NCBI RefSeq assembly: GCF_014205225.1
Contig: NZ_JACHNB010000001.1
Location: 9,405,501-9,469,500, forward strand
Direction: 5' to 3'
Length of the DNA: 64,000 nt
DNA from: Actinoplanes octamycinicus
GTDB lineage: Bacteria > Actinomycetota > Actinomycetes > Mycobacteriales > Micromonosporaceae
The position numbers were made by a program, and so were the translations under genes. The notes under the pieces were generated by a model. It had not been told where the DNA came from. It saw only the letters and a list, made by a program, of their open reading frames with translations, and made no database searches. Positions within the stretch are counted from its first letter, which is position 1, and each line of letters opens with the position of its first letter. Shown here piece after piece: positions 17,209 through 25,407 of this stretch.

Positions 17209-17841
17209 ATGGCGCGCCCGAATAAAACAAGACACAGCGGCTCGTCGGGAAACCGTCCTGGCCCGCGAAGCGTTTCGAAGGGACAGGACGGCGCGGCACA
17301 TGCCGGTGGGCGCGGACGTTCGCGTGGTAAGAGCGCCCCCTCCCACGCCCGGTATCCGGTTGATCCGACCACGACGCATCCCACAGGTCCGTCAGATGGC
17401 GTTCCTACAGGGAAACGGACGATCATCGAGCCGGGACAGGGCGAGGAAGGGCGCCGATCGATCGGCCGAGAGAATGCGATAGCCGACCTTCTCGCCACCA
17501 AAGGATATGTGACTCATCAGAACCCCAGCTCGGAAGAGGTAGCCCAAGCTCGCCAAAACCACGACGACCATGGAGACCCAGGAAAAGAACCGGACTATTT
17601 AATCGAGGGCCGCGTGTTCGACTGCTATTCACCGAACCCGGCGACAAGCACACGAAATGCATGGAGCTATGTTGAAGACAAAGTTCAAAGAGAACAGACG
17701 CAGCGTGTGATTATTGATCTGAAAGAGTGGCGCGGCGACTTGTCATCGATCGCGCCCCAATTTCACAATTGGGACATTCCCGGCCTCAAGGAGGTCAAGA
17801 TCGTGACGCCGGACGAAGAAATCATTCAGATCCTTCCTTGA
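17209..17841 (+). CDS. CdiA-CT-like tRNA nuclease toxin
   Basis: This 210-residue protein has a basic low-complexity start (1-70) and a C-terminal domain (about 85-208) matching what I know of the CdiA C-terminal tRNA-nuclease (BECR-fold) group. It shows RENAIADLLATKGY, then EPDYLIEGRVFDCYSP (128-142), then VEDKVQREQTQRVIIDL (155-171), the K...Q..R..(I/V) signature of the family. The second half is clearly more A/T-rich than flanking DNA, which suggests horizontal acquisition of the toxin tip. It lies between a WXG100 export module and a SitI3-like immunity gene. Because it is a separate ORF, it may be an orphan or displaced toxin tip. Confidence 0.75.
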   Translation: MARPNKTRHSGSSGNRPGPRSVSKGQDGAAHAGGRGRSRGKSAPSHARYPVDPTTTHPTGPSDGVPTGKRTIIEPGQGEEGRRSIGRENAIADLLATKGYVTHQNPSSEEVAQARQNHDDHGDPGKEPDYLIEGRVFDCYSPNPATSTRNAWSYVEDKVQREQTQRVIIDLKEWRGDLSSIAPQFHNWDIPGLKEVKIVTPDEEIIQILP

Positions 17842-17877
17842 TCAAATAAGCTGGAGGATGAACTGGAGGATGAAGAA

Positions 17878-18339
17878 GTGGCGATAGAGTACCGATTCAC
17901 CATAGCCGGATCGACTCCCGTCGCGGAGATTGCCCAGCGCGCATTCCCTTACCCCGCCGACCGCCCGGTCGAGTACCCAGGAGGGAAACCAGGACTCCTA
18001 TTCGCGGATCTGCGCGAAACAGCCGGATTCAGCGTTACCATCCGCGCCGGCGAAAATGGATACCTTCAAGCCGAGTCCGACGATGGAATGTGGGAGTGGG
18101 AATCAAGCATTTACGTTCGAATGACATTCCGGTTGACGAATGGGGCCGATGTTGACCGAGCACTGAGCGCCATGCTGACAGCAGTGCAGAGAACAGTGAA
18201 ATCTGGACACGAGGATGTCGTATTGGATCTCAACGGCAACTGGCTGCTCCTAACTCGAATCGACGGTGTCCTCGCCAAACACAAGCTGGCCGATTGGTGG
18301 AACCTCCACCAAGTCGCCGGCCTGATCGGTCCAACCTGA
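17878..18339 (+). CDS. SitI3-like immunity protein
   Basis: This 153-residue protein starts with GTG at 17878 behind GGAGGA; the ATGs just upstream run into a stop. It begins AIEYRFTIAGSTPVAEIAQR and contains FSVTIRAGENGY, DDGMWEWESSIYVRMTFRL and VVLDLNGNWLLLTRIDGVL, a pattern I associate with the SitI3 immunity family of myxobacterial and actinobacterial toxin loci. Composition is A/T-richer than the neighbourhood, like the toxin gene upstream. It probably neutralises the CdiA-CT-like nuclease, 36 bp away on the same strand. Confidence 0.72.
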   Translation: MAIEYRFTIAGSTPVAEIAQRAFPYPADRPVEYPGGKPGLLFADLRETAGFSVTIRAGENGYLQAESDDGMWEWESSIYVRMTFRLTNGADVDRALSAMLTAVQRTVKSGHEDVVLDLNGNWLLLTRIDGVLAKHKLADWWNLHQVAGLIGPT

Positions 18340-18425
18340 GGTTTCGTTCGCGGTCAGAGCGGGACTCCTGCGGCTTCACTCGGGGTGGATGAGGGGGTGG
18401 TGGGGTGGATCCGTACCCTGAAGGC

Positions 18426-20129
18426 ATGGACGAAGACCTTGCTACCAGCACCGATGCGGGCTTCGTGGGGCTGGGGCTGCGGCCCGAGCTGTTGCGTGCG
18501 CTGACCGACCTCGGTTATGAGGAGCCGACCCCGATCCAGCGGGAGGCGATCGCGCCGCTGGTGGCGGGGCATGACCTGGTGGGGCAGGCGGCTACCGGGA
18601 CCGGCAAGACGGCCGCGTTCGCGCTGCCGCTGCTGCAGCGGCTGACCGCGGGCGAGTCCGACGGCCCGGTCGCGCTGGTGCTGGTGCCGACCCGGGAGCT
18701 GGCCGAGCAGGTGTCCCAGGCGGTGCACCGGTACGGGCGGGACCTGAACGTCCGGGTCCTCCCGGTCTACGGCGGCCAGCCGATCCACCGGCAGCTGCAG
18801 GTGCTGCGGCGCGGGGTGGACGTGGTGGTCGGCACGCCGGGCCGGATCCTGGACCACATCGAGCGGGAGACGCTGCAGCTCGACGCGATCCGGACGGTCG
18901 TGCTGGACGAGGCCGACGAGATGCTCGACATGGGCTTCGCCGAGGACATCGAGGCGATCCTCGCCGAGACGCCCGAGGAGCGGCAGACCGTGCTCTTCTC
19001 GGCGACCATGCCGCCGCGGATCGACGCGATCGCCCGGCGTCACCTGCGCGACCCGCTGCGGATCACGATGCGGCGGGAGACCCCGGCCGCCGACGCGCTG
19101 CCTGCCGTGCGGCAGAGCGCCTACCTGGTGACCCGCCCGCACAAGGCGGCCGCGCTGGGCCGGGTGCTCGACGTGGAGGCGCCGACCGCGGCGATCGTCT
19201 TCTGCCGCACCCGGGAGGAGGTCGAGGAGGTCACCGAGAGCCTGAACGGCCGCGGCTTCCGCGCCGAGGCGCTGCACGGCGGCCTGAGCCAGGACCAGCG
19301 CGACCGGGTGATGAGCAGGCTCCGAGCCGGCACGACGGAGCTGCTGGTCGCCACCGACGTGGCCGCCCGCGGCCTGGACGTGGAGCAGCTCACCCACGTG
19401 ATCAACTTCAATGTGCCGTCCGCCCCGGAGGCCTACGTCCACCGGATCGGCCGGGTGGGCCGCGCCGGCCGCACCGGTGCCGCCATCACCCTGGCCGAGC
19501 CCCGCGAGCAGCGGATGCTGAAGGCCATCGAGCGGCTGACCGGGCAGCGGATCGTACTGGAAAAGCTCCCGACCGTGACCGACCTGCGGGCCCGGCGGCT
19601 GGAAGTGGTCCGCACCACCGTCCAGGAAGCCTTGGACGCCGACGACCTGGACCGGTTCCGATCAGTGCTGGCCTCGCTCACCGAGGAGGCCGACCTGGAG
19701 CAGGTGGCCCTGGTCGGCCTGAAGCTGCTGCACGAGGCGAACGGCGGCGACGTCGACGAGCCGGAGATCCCGTCGGTCGCTCCGCAGCGCGAGCGCGAGT
19801 TCGACAACCGCGCCGCGCGCCGCAGCGGCCCGGGCAACGACCGCTACAACGACCGCGGCCCGGGCCGCGGCCGGGGCCCGGGCGACGCGGTGACCAGGGT
19901 CTTCGTCGGTCTCGGCCGGCGCGCGGGCCTGCGGCCGCAGGACCTGGTCGGCGCCATCGCCGGCGAGGCGGGCCTGCCGGCCCGCGACATCGGCGCCATC
20001 CAGATCACCGACCGCTTCTCCCTGGTCGAGGTCCCGGAGGCGGACGCCGAGCGGGTGATCCGAGCCCTGAGCCACAGCACCATCCGGGGCCGCCGCCCCA
20101 CGGTCCGCCGGGACCGCCCGCAGCGCTGA
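18426..20129 (+). CDS. deaD: DEAD-box ATP-dependent RNA helicase (DeaD/CsdA type)
   Basis: This helicase of about 567 residues has all the family motifs: Q-motif (PTPIQREAI), motif I ATGTGKT, Ia PTRELAEQ, Ib TPGR, II DEAD, III SAT, then TDVAARGLD and HRIGRVGRAGRTG. A Gly/Arg-rich linker (GPGNDRYNDRGPGRGRG) precedes a C-terminal DbpA-like RNA-binding domain (TRVFVGLGRRAGLRPQDLVGAI). It probably remodels structured RNA or assists ribosome assembly, often under cold stress. The ATG at 18426 (MDEDLATSTDAG) is preferred; an in-frame GTG at 18405 is possible. It seems monocistronic. The 258 bp that follow up to the NUDIX operator contain no gene I can support. Confidence 0.93.
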   Translation: MDEDLATSTDAGFVGLGLRPELLRALTDLGYEEPTPIQREAIAPLVAGHDLVGQAATGTGKTAAFALPLLQRLTAGESDGPVALVLVPTRELAEQVSQAVHRYGRDLNVRVLPVYGGQPIHRQLQVLRRGVDVVVGTPGRILDHIERETLQLDAIRTVVLDEADEMLDMGFAEDIEAILAETPEERQTVLFSATMPPRIDAIARRHLRDPLRITMRRETPAADALPAVRQSAYLVTRPHKAAALGRVLDVEAPTAAIVFCRTREEVEEVTESLNGRGFRAEALHGGLSQDQRDRVMSRLRAGTTELLVATDVAARGLDVEQLTHVINFNVPSAPEAYVHRIGRVGRAGRTGAAITLAEPREQRMLKAIERLTGQRIVLEKLPTVTDLRARRLEVVRTTVQEALDADDLDRFRSVLASLTEEADLEQVALVGLKLLHEANGGDVDEPEIPSVAPQREREFDNRAARRSGPGNDRYNDRGPGRGRGPGDAVTRVFVGLGRRAGLRPQDLVGAIAGEAGLPARDIGAIQITDRFSLVEVPEADAERVIRALSHSTIRGRRPTVRRDRPQR

Positions 20130-20362
20130 CCTCGCCGACCGCCCTCCGGGCTCGCCACCGACGGCACGCCGGTCGGCCGAGAGCAGCTGCCGATGAGTGA
20201 AGACACCCCGGTCGACGTCGAGCACGCGCCGGCGTCAGGCTGCACCCGGGCAGCCAGGTGGGCGAGGACTGCCAGTATCTGATCGAACAAGACCCGGCCT
20301 GGATGCGGTCTACGAGAGTTGGCCGCAGCTCGGTCCGGTCGGAAGGCTGACACGTCGCGACC

Positions 20363-20385
20363 CTTCCTGTCACAGTGACAGGAAG
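20363..20385. promoter_or_regulatory. Perfect 23-bp palindromic operator before the NUDIX/HTH regulator
   Basis: Half-site CTTCCTGTCAC is followed by a central A and its exact inverse (11-bp arms). It lies immediately upstream of, and includes the AGGAAG ribosome-binding region for, the regulator gene at 20388. A self-regulatory operator for this NrtR-type protein is the simplest reading. Confidence 0.8.
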
Positions 20386-20387
20386 CT

Positions 20388-21176
20388 ATGGTGCATTTCA
20401 TGGATGTCGATTCGTGGACTCCGCCTCCGGTGCTCGTCGCCGTCGATCTGGTGATTTTCACGCTGCGGGCGGGGCGGCTCCAGGTGCTGCTCGTGCAGCG
20501 TGGAGTGGAGCCCTTCGCCGGGGCCCGGGCGCTGCCCGGCGGCTTTCTCAGTCATGCGCAGGAGGACCTGGCCGCGGCGGCCGAGCGGGAGCTGGCCGAG
20601 GAGGCCGGGCTGGCGGCGGGTGAGCTGCACCTGGAGCAGCTCGGCGTCTACGGCACGCCGGGGCGGGACCCGCGGGGCCGGGTGATCTCAGTGGCCTACC
20701 TCGCGATCGCGCCGCGGCTGCCGGAGCCCGTGCCGGGCACCGACGCGGCGGACGCCTGGTGGGTGCCGGTCGAGGTGGCGCTCTCCGAGCAGACCACGCT
20801 CGCCTTCGACCACCGGCAGATCATCGCCGACGGAGTCGAACGGGCCCGGTCCAAGCTGGAGTACTCGGCGCTGGCCACCGCATTCTGCGCGCCGATGTTC
20901 ACGATCGTCGAATTGCAGGAGGTCTACGAGGCGGTGTGGGGCGTGCGGCTCGATCCGCGCAACTTCTACCGCAAGGTGCAGAGCGTGGACGGCTTCATCG
21001 TCCCCGCCGGCCCGGTCCGGAAGAACGACAACGGGCGCCCCGCGCGATTGTTTCGAGCCGGACCGCGCCAGGCGCTGTATCCACCGATGACCCGTCCGCC
21101 CGCCCCGGCGGACCAGCCCCTGACGACCCGGCTGCACGCGCCGGCGGACAAGGTGAGGAACGAGCATGAGCACTGA
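20388..21176 (+). CDS. NUDIX-domain transcriptional regulator (NrtR family)
   Basis: This 262-residue protein has an N-terminal NUDIX domain (about 15-140) and a C-terminal winged HTH (about 150-220: EYSALATAFCAPMFTIVELQEVYEAVWG, RNFYRKVQS). The NUDIX box reads GGFLSHAQEDLAAAAERELAEEAGL, keeping the REL-x-EE core, so catalysis or ADP-ribose-type ligand sensing is possible. NrtR proteins usually repress NAD(+) metabolism genes and sense ADP-ribose. The start could be ATG 20388, GTG 20391 or ATG 20400. Its 3' end overlaps the next gene by 11 bp, so it leads a three-gene operon with a nucleosidase-fold protein and a membrane protein, an unusual set for NrtR. Confidence 0.88.
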   Translation: MVHFMDVDSWTPPPVLVAVDLVIFTLRAGRLQVLLVQRGVEPFAGARALPGGFLSHAQEDLAAAAERELAEEAGLAAGELHLEQLGVYGTPGRDPRGRVISVAYLAIAPRLPEPVPGTDAADAWWVPVEVALSEQTTLAFDHRQIIADGVERARSKLEYSALATAFCAPMFTIVELQEVYEAVWGVRLDPRNFYRKVQSVDGFIVPAGPVRKNDNGRPARLFRAGPRQALYPPMTRPPAPADQPLTTRLHAPADKVRNEHEH

Positions 21177-22308
21177 CGTCGTGATCCTCACGGCCTTGAA
21201 TGTCGAGTACGAGGCCGTACACGAAAAGCTCGACGATCCGCGGGTGCACTGGCATCCGGCCGGGACCCGCTTCGAGACCGGCCGGCTCGGCCCGGACGGC
21301 TGCCGGGTGGTGCTCGGCCTGGTCGGCAAGGGCAACCATCCGGCGGCGGTGCTGGCGGAGCGGGCGATCACCGAGTTCTCCCCGCTCGCGGTGCTGTTCG
21401 TCGGGGTGGCGGGCGCGCTGTGGCCGGGCATCGAGCTGGGTGACGTGGTGGTCGCCTCGCAGGTCTACGCCTATCACGGCGGGACGTCCGAGGACGACGG
21501 GATGAAGGCGCGGCCGAAGGCGTGGGAGATCTCGCACCAGGCCGGCCAGCTCGCCCAGCACCTGATCCGCAGCGGCGGCTGGGCCCCGGAGCCACGCCCC
21601 AAAGTCCACTTCGGGCCGATCGCGGCGGGCGAGGTGGTCCAGGACTCCCGGATCTCCGGGCAGGCACGCTGGGTGCGCGAGCACTACAACGACGCCCTCG
21701 CCATCGAGATGGAGGCGGCCGGGGTCGCGCAGGCCGGGCATCTGAACCGGGCGCTGCCGATCGTGGTGATCCGGGGCATCAGCGACCGGGCCGACGGCAC
21801 CAAGGTGCGGTCCGACGGGGCGAACTGGCAGTCGCGCGCCTCGGCGCACGCGGCGGCCTTCGCCGCCGCGCTGGCGAACGACCTGGTCAAGGAATGCGGT
21901 GACAGTCAGCGGCAGACGCGGGAGAGGAACCCCCACATGGGTACGGGCACCAGCTTCACCAACCTGGCCACCGGCAACGCGCGCGTCGGGGCCCAGTACG
22001 GCCAGGTCATCGGCAACGTGACGATGGGCGGCGGGGTGTCGTCCGGGCCGGCCGACGTGGCGGCGGAACTCGCGACCTTCCGTGATCTGCTGAAGCGCGC
22101 GCACCGGGACGGACGGCTCGACGACGACAGCTACACCGCGGCGTCCGAGGAGCTGGACACCGTGACCGGCCGGCTCGACGACCCGACGCCGGCGGGCCGG
22201 GGGCGGCTGCTGGTGACCCTCAAGAAGGTACGCGGCCTGGTCGGCGACAGCGCGGACCTGGCCACCCAGTTGGCGGCGATCATCTCCCTGGTCAAGGACA
22301 TGTCATGA
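21166..22308 (+). CDS. MTA/SAH-nucleosidase-fold protein with C-terminal coupling region
   Basis: Residues 1 to about 245 form a nucleoside phosphorylase/MTAN-like domain: VGKGNHPAAVLAER, VLFVGVAGAL, the ribose-binding IEMEAAGVA and the catalytic-Asp motif GISDRADG. The C-terminal 130 residues open with a short beta motif (SFTNLATGNARVGAQYGQ then VIGNV) and end in a helical bundle (ELDTVTGRLDDPTPAG...). In actinobacteria such nucleosidase domains occur as predicted effectors of conflict systems, where they could cleave a nucleoside or nucleotide signal; this is family knowledge, not proof. It overlaps the NUDIX regulator upstream and the membrane protein downstream (ATGA). Confidence 0.83.
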   Translation: MSTDVVILTALNVEYEAVHEKLDDPRVHWHPAGTRFETGRLGPDGCRVVLGLVGKGNHPAAVLAERAITEFSPLAVLFVGVAGALWPGIELGDVVVASQVYAYHGGTSEDDGMKARPKAWEISHQAGQLAQHLIRSGGWAPEPRPKVHFGPIAAGEVVQDSRISGQARWVREHYNDALAIEMEAAGVAQAGHLNRALPIVVIRGISDRADGTKVRSDGANWQSRASAHAAAFAAALANDLVKECGDSQRQTRERNPHMGTGTSFTNLATGNARVGAQYGQVIGNVTMGGGVSSGPADVAAELATFRDLLKRAHRDGRLDDDSYTAASEELDTVTGRLDDPTPAGRGRLLVTLKKVRGLVGDSADLATQLAAIISLVKDMS

Positions 22309-24287
22309 GCGCGCCGACGTACTCCAACGTCGCCTCGGACGACGCGCACGTCGATCTGCAGGTCGGGGTGCTGCACCTGGACATCGACTACCAGGTGCCG
22401 CCGGACGCGTCTCCGGAGGAGCTGTTCCGGATCGGGGTCAGATATCTGGAAGCCCGGATGCCGCGGGAGGCCCGCGAGTTCATCGAGAAGGCCGCCGCAC
22501 GCGGTCACGATTCCGACGAGGTGCACTTCTACCGCATGCTGGCGCTGCTGACCGGGCGCACACTGACCCAGCTGGACGGCGACGAGTTCACCCGGCTCGG
22601 CGCCATCCTGGAGAGCATCGAGCGGCGGGCCGGGCGCGACGACTGGCGGGCGGGGATCCGCGCGATCGTGATGCTCGTCGACGGGGCACGGCGGCAGGAC
22701 ACCGAAGGCGCGGTCAAGGAGATCGAGGAGCTGCCTCCGACGCAGCGGAACCTGATCCTCAAACATCTGGGCGTGCTGCGCGACGGGCCGGTCGAGGACC
22801 GGATGTGGCGGCTCTCGGTCGAGCAGGCCCGCGCGGGTCAGACGGCAAACGATCGTGCCGAACGGGTGTGGGCCTTCTTCGAGCCGGTCCCGGCCGGTCC
22901 GCGCGCCCGGCATCCGCGGCCTGCCGCGGCGGCGCCGATCGACTGGTTGCGGGCAGTCGGCGGCGGCATCATCTTCGCCTTCGCGGCGTTCCGGATCGGG
23001 TCGCTGGCGATGCACGGCGACGCGACCGCGATCCTGGGTGGTGCGGTCGCGGTCGCCGGCCTGCTGGCCTTCCTGGTGAACGGGTCGGACTGGCATTTCC
23101 GGTTGCGCCGGGTGCAGGCGAAGGACGCGCAGATCCGCGCCGCTCGCCATGCCGAGGAGCCCGGCGGGGACGGTTTCGCCCGGCGGGTGGGCCGGATGGT
23201 CGACGACTGTTTCCGGCGCTACGTGCCCAAGGAGACCGACCGCTCGCTGTGGCTGGACAAGACCGCGGGGATCCGGCAGGCGATGCGCGACGAGCTGGTG
23301 GAGATCTACCGCGAACAGCCGGTCAAGCCACATCAGATCGCCTGGCTGGTCCGGCATCTGGTCGGTGACGTCCGGACCCGCTGGGAGAAGCGGACGCTGC
23401 TCGCCTATCGGCGGCAGTGGCGCCCGCCCGCACAGGTGAAACTGGCCTGCCTGCTGGGGCTGGCGGTGCTCGGCGCGGCCGGGTTCTGGATCGTGCCGGC
23501 GGTGTGGGACCGGGCCCCGATCGCGGGGGCGGCGTGGCTGCTGATCGCCGTCGTCTCGGCCGGCTTCGCCACGCCCAGCGGATTCCGGATCGACGCCGAG
23601 CGGCGCCGGGTGAACGCCGATCAGGACGAATACGACCGGCATCTGCGCGCCCGCCAGCAGGCTCACCAGCGGTGGCTGCGCAAGCTGGCGTGCAAGCCGA
23701 GCGACGCCGAGATGGCGGAATGGCTGGAGTGCGACCGGCGGATCCTGGTCGACGAGACAATGCGGTACTACCGCTTGCGGCCGGGCCAGGTGATCGCGCA
23801 CGCCTTCATCGAGGCGCCCGGCAGGTATGCGAAGAAGGCCAGGATCCCGCGCGGGCCATGGCGGTACTCGCGCTACCGGATGCTGCTCTTCCTGCTCACC
23901 GGTGAGGGTGTCCGGCAGGTCACCATCGACCTGGACTTCGAGGAGGGCGATTCCCGGCGGACACAGCGGCTCAACTACCGGTTCGACACGGTCGCCGCGG
24001 TGCGGGTCGAGGGTGCCGAGGGCCAGCGGCAGACCTTCGAACTGACGTTGTTCAACGGGGAGCCGGTGCGGGTCCCGGTGTCGGTGCCGGCCGACGACGA
24101 GATGCCGGCCGACGAGGACGAGGCGAGCGTGTCCCGCCTCGCGCTGGACGCCTCGGGGTTGCCGCAGACCTTCGACGTCCTGGAGGGAATCGCGGCCGAG
24201 GGCAAGGAGTGGATCCAGGGCAAGCGCAACCGGACCAGGGACCGCCTCAACGACCTCGCCGCGACGATTCGCGACCTGCTGGAATAG
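22305..24287 (+). CDS. Multi-pass membrane protein of the NUDIX/nucleosidase operon
   Basis: This 660-residue protein starts at ATG 22305, overlapping the previous stop. Its first 30 residues (TYSNVASDDAHVDLQVGVLH) resemble the C-terminal motif of the neighbouring nucleosidase. A helical repeat region (ASPEELFRIGVRYLEARMPREAREF) follows. There are two pairs of transmembrane helices (about 212-258 and 380-425), with a charged cytoplasmic stretch between them. The C-terminal domain of about 230 residues is beta-rich (VTIDLDFEEGD, RLNYRFDTVAAVRVEG) and ends in a helix. I recognise no named family. Context suggests a membrane effector or scaffold paired with the nucleosidase. Confidence 0.8.
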   Translation: MSAPTYSNVASDDAHVDLQVGVLHLDIDYQVPPDASPEELFRIGVRYLEARMPREAREFIEKAAARGHDSDEVHFYRMLALLTGRTLTQLDGDEFTRLGAILESIERRAGRDDWRAGIRAIVMLVDGARRQDTEGAVKEIEELPPTQRNLILKHLGVLRDGPVEDRMWRLSVEQARAGQTANDRAERVWAFFEPVPAGPRARHPRPAAAAPIDWLRAVGGGIIFAFAAFRIGSLAMHGDATAILGGAVAVAGLLAFLVNGSDWHFRLRRVQAKDAQIRAARHAEEPGGDGFARRVGRMVDDCFRRYVPKETDRSLWLDKTAGIRQAMRDELVEIYREQPVKPHQIAWLVRHLVGDVRTRWEKRTLLAYRRQWRPPAQVKLACLLGLAVLGAAGFWIVPAVWDRAPIAGAAWLLIAVVSAGFATPSGFRIDAERRRVNADQDEYDRHLRARQQAHQRWLRKLACKPSDAEMAEWLECDRRILVDETMRYYRLRPGQVIAHAFIEAPGRYAKKARIPRGPWRYSRYRMLLFLLTGEGVRQVTIDLDFEEGDSRRTQRLNYRFDTVAAVRVEGAEGQRQTFELTLFNGEPVRVPVSVPADDEMPADEDEASVSRLALDASGLPQTFDVLEGIAAEGKEWIQGKRNRTRDRLNDLAATIRDLLE

Positions 24288-24297
24288 CGGCATGCGC

Positions 24298-24343
24298 CGC
24301 GCGTCCCGGCCGTGACGGCGTGCCGCCCGGGCCGGGATGCGCG
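24298..24343. terminator. Hairpin terminator between convergent genes
   Basis: The 14-nt arms CGCGCGTCCCGGCC (24298-24311) and GGCCGGGATGCGCG (24330-24343) pair with one G-T wobble around an 18-nt loop. It lies between the stop at 24287 and the convergent stop at 24363, and likely serves both. Confidence 0.6.
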
Positions 24344-24362
24344 GGCGGCGGCCCGGCGGACA

Positions 24363-25286
24363 TCAGGACTTCTTGCCGGCGCCGGTCAGGCGCTTCCACA
24401 CGCGGGAGGTCCACGCTCGGGCGGTCAGCCACAGCACCTGCAGCAAGCTGGTGCCCTTGAGCAGCGCCTCCCCCGCGCACGCCGACGCGCGGTCCATCAC
24501 CCGCAAGGCATGCGCGTAATCTTTCGGATCGTCGCGCAGCTCCCACAACGTCTCCGCCTGTTCCCAGGCCATCGCTCGGGTCGTGCGGACCAGGATGCGC
24601 TGGCTCCAGTCGTCCAGGTCGCCCACGCAGCGGTCGATCTCCAGCTGCCAGGCGGTGGCGAAGCGGCGGCGCAGCAGCGGGATCTGCTGGTAGAAGATCT
24701 TGTTCACCAGCAGGTAGTCCGGGTGCTGCGGGCCCTCGCCCGGGTAGCCGAGGCGGTCCCAGGTGGCGAGCAGGGCGAGTGCCAGGTCGTGGTTGATGTG
24801 CGCGTTGACGCCGAGGACCGCGGCGTCCATCACGGTCACCTTGTCGTCGTAGGCGCGCCGGAACAGCACCTCCCAGGCGTCCGCCGGGTTCTTGTCCGGG
24901 ACGCCCCAGGCGGCCAGGGCGGTGAAGTAGAGCCGGGCGAACTCGACGTCGAGGACCTCGAGCCACTCCGGGTCGACGCAGTCCGGGCTGCGCAGACTGT
25001 CGGCGACCTGTTCGGTGATGGTCAGATAGAGGGTGTTGAAGGACGCGACACGGTTCGTGCCCGGGCTCGGCGGCAGAAGATCAAGCACTTTCTGTACGGC
25101 CTTGAGCCGCTCGATCACGCCGATGATGTCCTCGGGCGGCTCCGCGACCAGCGCGAGCATCTCGTCCTGGGCCGGTGACCAGTCACGTGCGACGGTGCTG
25201 ACGGCGCGCGCGATCCGCTCCCGGCCCTCGGCGAGCGCGACGGCGCTGGACTCCACCCGTACTCGATCGAAATTCACGTTCTTCAT
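24363..25286 (-). CDS. DUF5995-like protein
   Basis: This 307-residue protein starts at ATG 25286 (MKNVNFDRVRVE). It contains VASFNTLYLTITEQVADSLR, PEWLEVLDVEFARLYFTAL, AWEVLFRRA and GVNAHINHDLALALLATW, the pattern I know from the DUF5995 family: alpha-helical, with a conserved NAHINHDL motif that could bind metal or a haem-like ligand. The function of the family is not established. It stands alone between the NUDIX operon and a divergent hotdog-like gene. Confidence 0.8.
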   Translation of the reverse strand: MKNVNFDRVRVESSAVALAEGRERIARAVSTVARDWSPAQDEMLALVAEPPEDIIGVIERLKAVQKVLDLLPPSPGTNRVASFNTLYLTITEQVADSLRSPDCVDPEWLEVLDVEFARLYFTALAAWGVPDKNPADAWEVLFRRAYDDKVTVMDAAVLGVNAHINHDLALALLATWDRLGYPGEGPQHPDYLLVNKIFYQQIPLLRRRFATAWQLEIDRCVGDLDDWSQRILVRTTRAMAWEQAETLWELRDDPKDYAHALRVMDRASACAGEALLKGTSLLQVLWLTARAWTSRVWKRLTGAGKKS

Positions 25287-25407
25287 GGTGGGGGTGTCGT
25301 CCCGTACGGAAAACCTCTTCGCACGGTCGGATCCCTGACGTATCAGACGAGCGCTTCGGGAATGTCCGGAATCCGCCGTCCCCCGGCGCGGCGGTGTGGA
25401 CGCCATC

